From contig NZ_JAMXEX010000006.1 of assembly GCF_025370775.1 (NCBI RefSeq), positions 218,411 to 282,410 on the forward strand: DNA of 64,000 nucleotides, written 5' to 3'. This stretch comes from Ancylothrix sp. D3o. GTDB lineage: Bacteria > Cyanobacteriota > Cyanobacteriia > Cyanobacteriales > Oscillatoriaceae. Both the position numbers and the translations under genes were made by a program. Below are positions 28,465 through 35,912 of this stretch, piece after piece; position 1 is the stretch's first letter; the number at the start of each line of letters is the position of its first letter. The notes under the pieces were generated by a model. It saw only the letters and a program-made list of their open reading frames with translations, did no database searches and was not told the origin of the DNA.

Positions 28465-28871
28465 GTAAAAAATAAAAAGTGAAAAATTTCCCAAAAAAAA
28501 TTTTACCTCCCCCAAACAGCCATCCCTAGCCCCCCCCACATCCCCGTTATCTCCCCCATCACTAAAAAAAGCAAAAATTGGTAGAAATGGGTACAAATAT
28601 TTCCTAAGAAAATGTGGAAAACTAGAAAAGGGCCATTAGCATCCGAGCACCCCCCCAAACAACCAAAACCTACCACCCCTCAAAACGTGCTATCAATTTA
28701 ACATCAACAACATAAAATCAAAGTCCTCAACCAAACAACAGAGTAAACTTGAGTAGTAATCTTGAACCGGCGCACCAAGGATGCAACACATCCCTGACAC
28801 CTTGCCCCTCAAGATACTCACACAGTCGAAGTCGTTCCCTGACTCCAGGCATCTTCAAAGAGAAAAGAGCT
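28465..28871. other. Intergenic leader of the cyclase gene
   Basis: A/C-rich with poly-A and poly-C runs. A TTG at 28749 is in frame with the cyclase gene, but the 41 codons after it are not protein-like for this family. I see no RNA gene. Confidence 0.5.
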
Positions 28872-31505
28872 ATGACAGCGGCATCTCACAAACCAAATTG
28901 GGAAACGGGCCAGGTGATAGACGTCACCCCCCAGGTTGAGGGTAAAAAAACACCCCCATCCAAGCCTGTAACTTTAACCAGTGCATCGAACAGTCCCCAG
29001 AACTCATCCTCTAACACTGCCATCGTTCAAACCAAAGGAACCTTCTCCGAGTTCCTCGCGCCCTTGACGAAAGACACCTTTAAACAGGTAGTCACCGATG
29101 TAGAAAAAAAACTTGAGGTTGTCAATCAAACCCTGTCCATGCTCGATAGTATGCTGGACTCCCAAGGGTTTGACTCAATTTTGAACGAGATGTTGCGCTC
29201 GATCACCCTCAAAACCGGGGAACTGCTCAACGCAGATCGCAGCACCATTTATTTACTTGACGAAGAAAAAAACGAACTGTGGTCTATCGTCGCCAAAGAC
29301 GAAAAAGGCAATAACCTCGAACTACGATTTCCTTCTACTGTAGGCATTGCCGGTGAAGTCGCCACCACAAAAAAAATCGTTAATATTGCCTTTGATTTTT
29401 ACGACGATCCCCGCTCAACCGCCGCTAAAAAATTCGATGAGAAAAACAAATATCGCACCTTCACAATGTTGGTGCTACCTTTGCTCACTGAAGACGGCGA
29501 TTTAGTTGCAGTAGTTCAGTTAATCAATAAATTAAAAAAAGTCAACGACCCAGAAGCCGCACTCATAGAACGAATTGATACAAGAGGTTTTACACAAGAA
29601 GATGAAGCCGTATTTGCCGATTTTGCCCCCTCAATTCGGTTAATTCTCGAATCGTCACGCTCATTTTATAAAGCAACTCAAAAACAACGCGCCGCCTCCG
29701 CCTTAATGGCAGCCATCGAATCGCTGTCAAAAAGCAGTTTAGACCTCGAAGACACCCTTTCAAAGGTGATGGACGAGGCAAAAACATTGATGAATGCAGA
29801 CCGCAGTACCCTTTGGTTACTCGACCACGAAAAAGACCAACTGTGGACAAAAATTCCCATTCAAGGCAAATTAACAGAAATTCGCATTCCCCGTACCGGC
29901 GGCTTTGCCGGCCAGGTAGCAGAATCTCACGAACCCCTGTTAATTCCTTTTGATGCCTACGAACAAGCCGGCTCAGAACAAGCCAAAAAAACTGACCAAA
30001 AAACCGGCTACCGCACTTGCAGTATGTTATGTATGCCAGTGTTTAATGCCGATGGTCACTTAATCGGAGTCACACAATTAATTAATAAGAAAAAACAAGG
30101 AGATTACCCCGCCTATAACCCCGAAGAATGGCCGAATGCTCCCGAATGTTGGAAAGCCAGCTTTAACCGCGCCGACTTGGAATTTATGAGAGCGTTTAAT
30201 ATTCAAGCTGGAGTAGCTTTGCAAAATGCCAAACTTTTTGCCGAAGTTAAACAGCAAGAACAAATGCAAAAAGACATTTTGCGGAGTATTTCAAACGCGA
30301 TTATTTCTACCGATAAAAGCGGTCATATCATCGCCGCCAACGAAAGTGCCAGAAAATTACTCGGCCTCGCAGAAGAACAAAAAATAGAAGGCAAAGATAT
30401 TAAAGACTTGGTGCTACTAGAAAAAGGCGACTTCTGTAAATGGCTCAGCGATGGCCTGGCCGGTCAAAACCCCAAATCAAGAGAACAATATTACCCAGAA
30501 CAAACCCTCATTTCCACCAAAGAAGAACAGCACAGCATTAACTTATCGATCAACACTATGGCCGATGCCATCGACCACAACACCGTCAACGGCGTTTTGG
30601 TTGTCATGGAAGACATCAGCAACGAAAAACGACTCAAGAGCACTATGTACCGCTACATGACTCAAGAAGTCGCTGAACAGTTGCTTGCCTCTGGTGACAC
30701 CGGCCTCGGTGGTAAACGCAAAAAAGTCTCCGTGCTATTTTCCGATATTCGCAGCTACACAACCCTCAGTGAAGGCATGACTGCTGAAGAAGTCGTCGAA
30801 ATGCTTAACGATTATTTCGAGCGCATGGTCGATGCCGTGTTTAAATACAAAGGCACTCTCGACAAATACATCGGCGACGCCATCATGGCCGTATTTGGCT
30901 CACCCTTACCTCTGGCCGATCACGAATGGTGCGCCGTCCAAACCGCCGTCGAAATGCGCCACCGGCTCACCAGTTTTAACAAAGAGCGCCTTGAAATTGG
31001 CAAAAAAGCAATTAACATCGGCATAGGTATCCACTCCGATGAAGTCGTCAGCGGAAACATCGGTTCTAGCAAACGCATGGAGTTAACCTCCATTGGTGAC
31101 GGTGTAAACCTGGGTTCGCGTTTAGAAGGCACCAGCAAAATGTACGGCACCGATATCGTAATCAGCGATAAAACCTACGAACCTTGCCGAGATAAGGTAT
31201 ATGCACGGGAACTCGACTTTATCACCGTTAAAGGCAAAAGCGAGCCGGTTGTCATCTACGAATTGGTTGGCTTGCGCGATGAACCCATCGAAGACAGCAA
31301 ACTCTCAATCATGGAGCACTATAACAAAGGCCGCGAATGTTACCGCAACCGGCAATTCGCTCAAGCCTTGGCTGAGTTTGGACAAGTCCAAGAAATTGAC
31401 AAGAAAAACAAAGCAGCAATTTTGCACATCGAACGCTGTACGCATTTTCTCGATAGTCCACCCCCCGATGACTGGAATGGTGTCTGGGTACTTACAGAAA
31501 AGTAG
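28872..31505 (+). CDS. Class III nucleotide cyclase, GAF-GAF-PAS-CHD
   Basis: I start at ATG 28872 (877 residues); the frame is open back to 28749. Two GAF domains (about 85-265 and 275-455) resemble CyaB1/CyaB2. The first carries the NKFDE-type motif (NK, later F-x3-DE), found in cyclic-nucleotide-binding GAFs. A PAS domain (about 470-585) follows, then the cyclase homology domain (about 620-790) with both metal-binding Asp residues (LFSDIRSYT and DKYIGDAIM), the purine-site TSIGDG and the transition-state Asn/Arg in VNLGSRLE. A C-terminal TPR-like helix pair ends in PPPDDWNG. It should make cAMP, probably cyclic-nucleotide-stimulated; the substrate-specificity residues suggest ATP but are not proof. 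Confidence 0.9.
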   Translation: MTAASHKPNWETGQVIDVTPQVEGKKTPPSKPVTLTSASNSPQNSSSNTAIVQTKGTFSEFLAPLTKDTFKQVVTDVEKKLEVVNQTLSMLDSMLDSQGFDSILNEMLRSITLKTGELLNADRSTIYLLDEEKNELWSIVAKDEKGNNLELRFPSTVGIAGEVATTKKIVNIAFDFYDDPRSTAAKKFDEKNKYRTFTMLVLPLLTEDGDLVAVVQLINKLKKVNDPEAALIERIDTRGFTQEDEAVFADFAPSIRLILESSRSFYKATQKQRAASALMAAIESLSKSSLDLEDTLSKVMDEAKTLMNADRSTLWLLDHEKDQLWTKIPIQGKLTEIRIPRTGGFAGQVAESHEPLLIPFDAYEQAGSEQAKKTDQKTGYRTCSMLCMPVFNADGHLIGVTQLINKKKQGDYPAYNPEEWPNAPECWKASFNRADLEFMRAFNIQAGVALQNAKLFAEVKQQEQMQKDILRSISNAIISTDKSGHIIAANESARKLLGLAEEQKIEGKDIKDLVLLEKGDFCKWLSDGLAGQNPKSREQYYPEQTLISTKEEQHSINLSINTMADAIDHNTVNGVLVVMEDISNEKRLKSTMYRYMTQEVAEQLLASGDTGLGGKRKKVSVLFSDIRSYTTLSEGMTAEEVVEMLNDYFERMVDAVFKYKGTLDKYIGDAIMAVFGSPLPLADHEWCAVQTAVEMRHRLTSFNKERLEIGKKAINIGIGIHSDEVVSGNIGSSKRMELTSIGDGVNLGSRLEGTSKMYGTDIVISDKTYEPCRDKVYARELDFITVKGKSEPVVIYELVGLRDEPIEDSKLSIMEHYNKGRECYRNRQFAQALAEFGQVQEIDKKNKAAILHIERCTHFLDSPPPDDWNGVWVLTEK

Positions 31506-31519
31506 TATGCTGAACTCAG

Positions 31520-31567
31520 AAGTCAAAAGGCAGAAGTGGCAATACCCGCAACTCACCCTTTTGACTT
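31520..31567 (+). terminator. Terminator or attenuator between the two cyclase-type genes
   Basis: An 11-bp stem (31520-31530 with 31557-31567) and 26-nt loop followed by a T-run (to 31570), 15 bp after the intact cyclase stop. It would separate, or partly attenuate, transcription of the degenerate cyclase from the intact one. Confidence 0.6.
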
Positions 31568-31602
31568 TTTGCACCACAATCAATTAAAGTTTGCTGGGGA
31601 TT

Positions 31603-32430
31603 ATGGAAGTGGGCAGCCTAGATGAACGTAGATATGTTTCAGTTTTGTTTTGTGATATCAGCGGCTACAACACCTTAACCGAAAAATTAAGCGCCTCTGA
31701 TCTCAGCGCCTTGCTGAATGAATATTTCGAGATGATGGGAGAAACAGTTTCTAAGTTTAAAGAAAACCGCGAGCATCAAATTTTATCTGCTTGTATTGGC
31801 AACCGCATTATTGTTGTGTTTGGTTCTCCTTTACAGTTAGAAGACCATGCCTGGTTAGCGATGCAAACCGCTAATCAAATGAGCCGGCGGGTAGGAGAAT
31901 TTAAAAACAACCTCCTCGCCAGCAATAAACCGGCCATTAAAATCGGCATCGGCATTCATTCCGACAGCGTTCCTTCTCGCAACTTATCCGCCACAAAAGG
32001 CATGGATTTTATGGCAATTGGTGCCGATGTTCATGTTGGCTACCGCCTCGAAGGAATCTGTAAGCAATATGGCTGTAATATTGTTATTAGTGAAAAAACC
32101 TACCAACTTTGTAAAGAAAAAATCCGAGTTAGAGAATTGGATTTTATCCGCTTACCGGGCGAAATTAGGCCGGTGACAATTTATGAATATTTGGGGTTAG
32201 ATTCAGACACCATTTCTGACCACAAACAAGCAGCATTAAAACATTATCAAAAAGGCAGAGAACACTATCTTAATCGAAAATTTGCCCTGGCGATGGGAGA
32301 ATTTGCCAAAGTGATGGAACTCGAAAGCAATGATAAAGCCGCCGCTATTCAGCTAAAACGCTGCCAGCACTGGCTCAAAACTCCACCCCCAGACGATGTA
32401 GAGTGGGACGGCTGCTGGCCCGGAAATTGA
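31603..32430 (+). CDS. Degenerate class III cyclase paralogue, probably inactive
   Basis: 275 residues from ATG 31603 (GGGGA just upstream). It aligns end to end with the cyclase domain and C-terminal tail of the preceding gene, including the closing PPPDD-W motif, so the two are paralogues by tandem duplication. The first metal Asp remains (LFCDIS) but the second is Asn (IGN for IGD), the purine-site Asp is Ala (IGAD for IGDG) and the transition-state Asn is His (VHVGYRLE). The Lys of DKYIGD is also lost. The frame is intact and not decaying, so it is probably a retained regulatory pseudoenzyme that might pair with the active cyclase. Confidence 0.82.
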   Translation: MEVGSLDERRYVSVLFCDISGYNTLTEKLSASDLSALLNEYFEMMGETVSKFKENREHQILSACIGNRIIVVFGSPLQLEDHAWLAMQTANQMSRRVGEFKNNLLASNKPAIKIGIGIHSDSVPSRNLSATKGMDFMAIGADVHVGYRLEGICKQYGCNIVISEKTYQLCKEKIRVRELDFIRLPGEIRPVTIYEYLGLDSDTISDHKQAALKHYQKGREHYLNRKFALAMGEFAKVMELESNDKAAAIQLKRCQHWLKTPPPDDVEWDGCWPGN

Positions 32431-32540
32431 AGTCTTAAGCCTGGAGAGATGAGTAAAAATACCGGGCATAACTCCTAATTTCTCTTAACATTGCCAAAAA
32501 AATCTATCTTGGGTTGCAATTGTTTAATAGATAACAGCAT

Positions 32541-32599
32541 TCCCTGGTGAAATCGTTAAAATGATATTATCAGGGATAAAAATTTTTTCCCTGGTGAAA
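32541..32599 (+). repeat. Direct repeat with shared complementary arm
   Basis: The 12-mer TCCCTGGTGAAA occurs at 32541-32552 and 32588-32599. CAGGGA at 32571-32576 lies between them and can pair with either TCCCTG, giving two mutually exclusive hairpins just upstream of the 62-residue frame. Confidence 0.5.
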
Positions 32600-32634
32600 A
32601 TGACCGCGACCTACTCTATCAAACAAACTGACTC

Positions 32635-32823
32635 ATGGACTCTGGTAGTATTCAACCAGCTAATTCTTCTGAACCCCCTCCCCAGATTTGGGGAAATAGG
32701 GTCGGAACTTTAATTGCATTATTCACCCTGATTGTACCTTTGTGGATCATCGGATCTTACTCTTCAAGCAGTCTCAAAGTCGCTGCGCCGGTGGCTCAAC
32801 CAATGCAAATATTACGAAAATAG
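32635..32823 (+). CDS. Small single-span membrane protein, 62 aa
   Basis: A short frame with a polar N-terminus (SEPPPQIWGNRVG), one membrane segment (about 24-42: TLIALFTLIVPLWIIGSY) and a polar tail. The IWGNRVGT start is reminiscent of small uncharacterised cyanobacterial proteins (recollection). No strong ribosome binding site is seen. It precedes ppa by 187 bp on the same strand. Confidence 0.6.
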   Translation: MDSGSIQPANSSEPPPQIWGNRVGTLIALFTLIVPLWIIGSYSSSSLKVAAPVAQPMQILRK

Positions 32824-33010
32824 CAACTCTTGAGTGGGGGCCGGTTTAGGGTATCTGCCCTGGGCTGCGCCCCAGGCTGGGAATTGGTGAGCACAAACAA
32901 CCCCTGCTCAAGAAAAAATAATCAATGTGTCGCTAGAATCCCCTAAAATGCTATTCGGGACAAAGCCGCTAAAAGGCATTCCCTTATTGTTAGCTTGGAG
33001 AAAACGCGAA

Positions 33011-33520
33011 GTGGATTTATCGAGGATTCCTGCACAACCTAAACAGGGTTTAATCAACGTTTTGATTGAAATTCCCAAAGGCAGCAAAAACAAATACGAG
33101 TTTGACAAAGATATGCAAGCTTTCGCCCTCGACCGGGTGCTGTATTCATCGGTACAATATCCTTGTGATTATGGATTTGTACCCAACACTCTAGGCGATG
33201 ATGGCGATCCTCTCGATGGAATGGTGATGATGGATCAGCCAACCTTCCCTGGTTGCGTCATTGCAGCGCGTCCGATTGGTATGCTGGAAATGATCGATGG
33301 CGGAGATCGAGACGAAAAAATTCTCTGCGTGCCCGACAAAGACCCCCGCTATGCAAACATCAAATCGTTAAAGGATGTATCTCAACATCGCCTCGATGAA
33401 ATCGCCGAATTTTTCAAGACTTACAAAAACCTAGAGAAAAAAGTCACAGAAATTCGCGGCTGGCTGGATGTTGACCAAGTTATGCCTTTAGTCGAAAAGT
33501 GCATAGCAGCATATAAATAA
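33011..33520 (+). CDS. ppa: Soluble inorganic pyrophosphatase
   Basis: Start at GTG 33011 with GGAG at 32997-33000; this gives 169 residues starting [13 protein letters not shown], the normal family length, whereas the open frame begins at 32927. The enzyme hydrolyses pyrophosphate from biosynthesis to phosphate in the cytoplasm with Mg2+. The family I active-site residues appear in [26 protein letters not shown] and the DGDPLDG Asp cluster, with the DPRY motif later. Single-gene unit. Confidence 0.95.
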   Translation: MDLSRIPAQPKQGLINVLIEIPKGSKNKYEFDKDMQAFALDRVLYSSVQYPCDYGFVPNTLGDDGDPLDGMVMMDQPTFPGCVIAARPIGMLEMIDGGDRDEKILCVPDKDPRYANIKSLKDVSQHRLDEIAEFFKTYKNLEKKVTEIRGWLDVDQVMPLVEKCIAAYK

Positions 33521-33732
33521 ATAGCCAGCAGTCATTTGTCAAAAGCCAGTGGTTATTGGTTATTCGGAACAATAAACCAGTAATGACAACTGACTCTTAA
33601 AAGTCCTTTGTCAAGAGTTAAGGGTCAAGCGATAAAGTACAGGCCGGATTCTTGACTAATGACAAAGGACTTGTGACAAATGACTTTTAACAAATTAAGC
33701 CTTACCATATAAATAATCACTTTGGTGCTCTC
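33521..33732. repeat. Nested inverted repeat ppa to panD
   Basis: GTCATTTGTCA at 33531-33541 is complementary to TGACAAATGAC at 33674-33684. Inside it, a 13-bp pair 33601-33613 with 33660-33672 (AAGTCCTTTGTCA and its complement). The TGACAAATGAC motif family is common in filamentous cyanobacterial intergenic DNA. The element could fold as a long hairpin; no open frame. Confidence 0.7.
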
Positions 33733-34122
33733 ATGCAGCGAACGTTTCTTTTAGCCAAAATTCATAATTGCACGCTTACGGCAGCCAATTTAGATTACAT
33801 TGGCAGCATTAGTATTGACCGCACATTAATGGATGCCGCCGGCATTTTACCTTTTGAGCAGGTGCAGGTGGTGAATAAGGCAAATGGTGAACGTTTGATT
33901 ACTTATGCTATACCGGCACCGGCCAATAGTGGAGCCATCGAACTCAACGGCGCGGCGGCGCGGCTGGGGATGAAAGGCGATACGCTAATAATTATGACTT
34001 ACGCACAATTCACTGCGGAGGAGTTGAAAGAACACTCGCCAACGGTGGTTTTAGTTGATGAAAATAACCGCATTGTGACGGTCAATCATTACGGACAATT
34101 GTTAGAAGAAGCGGTTAATTAA
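33733..34122 (+). CDS. panD: Aspartate 1-decarboxylase
   Basis: 129 residues. PanD makes beta-alanine from aspartate for pantothenate and coenzyme A. It is made as a proenzyme that self-cleaves between Gly24 and Ser25, visible as YIGSISID, producing the pyruvoyl group. The [12 protein letters not shown] and substrate-binding YA motifs are present. Single gene after the repeat region. Confidence 0.95.
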   Translation: MQRTFLLAKIHNCTLTAANLDYIGSISIDRTLMDAAGILPFEQVQVVNKANGERLITYAIPAPANSGAIELNGAAARLGMKGDTLIIMTYAQFTAEELKEHSPTVVLVDENNRIVTVNHYGQLLEEAVN

Positions 34123-34144
34123 AGGTTTTTTTAAGACACCGGCC

Positions 34145-35365
34145 TTATTCGAGATCGTCTAAATCTTCGCTACTTATTGCCGGCCCAAAATCGGGCACAT
34201 TTACCGGCAAATAAACGCTAAATTTTGAACCAATTCCTACTTGACTTTCCACCGTTATTGTGCCGTGCATTATTTCACTAAGCCGGCGGCAAATTGCTAA
34301 ACCTAAACCAATTCCGCTGTAGAGGCGCGTCATGGAATCATCAACCTGGGTAAAAGCTTCAAATAAATAGGGTAGGTGTTCGGCGGGAATACCGATGCCG
34401 GTGTCGGCGACTGAAAAAACGAAAAAGGGAGACTCTAAGGAATTTAAGTTTTGTTTTTCTTTAAGGTTAAAATCTTCTTTTTCTATTTTTTCAACTTTTA
34501 ATAAAATGGTTCCTTCTTGAGTAAATTTGCTGGCATTAGTGAGCAAGTTTATCAAGATTTGGCGGAGTTTTGAGGGGTCAGCCGTGATAGATTCTGTCGG
34601 GCAATCTAATTCAACTTTTAAAATATTGCCATTTGTTTCTAAGACCGGCTTGATAGTTTTTACGATGTCATTAACCAATAGAGAAATATTTATAGTTTCT
34701 CTGTAAAATTTCATTTGACCGGCTTCTAGTTTAGAAATTTCCAGCAGATCATTAATTAAACTCAATAAATGGGTGCCGGCGGTTTTTATTTGGGCTAAAT
34801 CATCAACTGAGTCGCTATTTCCAGAGGCTTGTGCTTCTTCCAAAAGCATATCGCTGTAGCCGATAATGACGCTGAGGGGTGTTCGCAATTCGTGACTCAT
34901 GTTTGCTAAAAAAGCACTTTTGGCTTTACTGGCGGCTTCGGCGGCAATTTTTGCTTTTTTTAAAGCGGCTTCTGACTGTTTTCTCTCTGTAATTTCATGG
35001 CAATTTAGGACAAAACCTTTGACCGCCGGATGCTCTAATAAATTTGTAATCACCGATTCAAAAATACACCACTCTCCCGTAGAATGACGTATCCTGTACT
35101 CTGGTAACGGTATTCTCACTCGTGGAGTTTGTTTGGCTTTCTCAAACACAGGTAAAATAATTTTCAAATCTTCTGGGTGTGTCAGTTCAAATAGGGTTTT
35201 GCCCAGGACTTCGTTAAGTTCAAACCCCAAAATCCGCCTTAAAGAAGGACTGGCATACCGGCAAACCCAATCGGTATTTAAAACAACAATTAAATCTGTG
35301 CCATTTTCCAGCAACGCCCGAAATCGTTGCTCGGTTTCTAATTTTTGCCTAATCTGCTCCAGCAT
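34145..35365 (-). CDS. PAS-domain sensor histidine kinase
   Basis: 406 residues without membrane segments. One PAS domain (about 10-125), a short coiled coil (about 125-150), HisKA with phospho-His158 in NMSHELRTPLSVIIGYS, and HATPase with DTGIGI and the G2 box GIGLGLAICRRL. All catalytic motifs are present. It is soluble; the signal and response regulator are unknown. Convergent with panD, with only 22 bp between. Confidence 0.92.
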   Translation of the reverse strand: MLEQIRQKLETEQRFRALLENGTDLIVVLNTDWVCRYASPSLRRILGFELNEVLGKTLFELTHPEDLKIILPVFEKAKQTPRVRIPLPEYRIRHSTGEWCIFESVITNLLEHPAVKGFVLNCHEITERKQSEAALKKAKIAAEAASKAKSAFLANMSHELRTPLSVIIGYSDMLLEEAQASGNSDSVDDLAQIKTAGTHLLSLINDLLEISKLEAGQMKFYRETINISLLVNDIVKTIKPVLETNGNILKVELDCPTESITADPSKLRQILINLLTNASKFTQEGTILLKVEKIEKEDFNLKEKQNLNSLESPFFVFSVADTGIGIPAEHLPYLFEAFTQVDDSMTRLYSGIGLGLAICRRLSEIMHGTITVESQVGIGSKFSVYLPVNVPDFGPAISSEDLDDLE

Positions 35366-35912
35366 TTGTTTCTATGTTCACAAAATTTAATTATTCTTGC
35401 CAGGACAGTCAAATTTTAAAAAGTGTTGCATGATGTGAGAAAAAGCTTGATTGTAGAGGATTTGAGATAGGAAAAATAAGCTACCAAACTGTTTAAAATA
35501 CAAATGGTGCCGGTTTAGGTAATACTTTTCGACGACTATCATAATTTTTTTATGGAGATGGCCTGCAAAATTTTGGCGGAGTAAGTCGAGGAATGTTCGG
35601 TAAAGTCCCACGATTTTCTTATCTAGTCTAACACCCTGGCCCTGCAAAGCTTTTCAATTGATCCTAGCCTTTGCCAGCCCAAGCCGAAAAAAACCCCGAA
35701 AAGTTCTCAAATCAGGTAAAAAATGATGATGGCCCTCAAACGTTGGGACAAACTCAGCGGCTAAATCCGAAAACTTGTATTAAGAGGATCGGAATTTTTG
35801 GATGACACAAGAGAAAATAAACTAACCTAAACGAGAGGATTGCCGAAACGTCGGGTTTATTGGCCCTACGGAACGCTTATTCTAGTTTTTTAGTCCAAAG
35901 GAGGCTCGGCTG
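35366..35912. other. Intergenic region before glgP
   Basis: Contains the glgP leader with a strong AGGAGG site at 35900-35904. A short minus-strand frame (35387-35647, 86 aa) is possible but its sequence is not protein-like for a known family. No tRNA or terminator recognised. Confidence 0.45.

Noticed and set aside
33521..33732. tRNA or CRISPR-like array
   Set aside because: The repeats are inverted and unequal, with no spacers, and no cloverleaf is visible.
35387..35647. Minus-strand frame of 86 residues before the PAS kinase
   Set aside because: His- and Phe-rich random-looking sequence, no family, no ribosome binding site seen.
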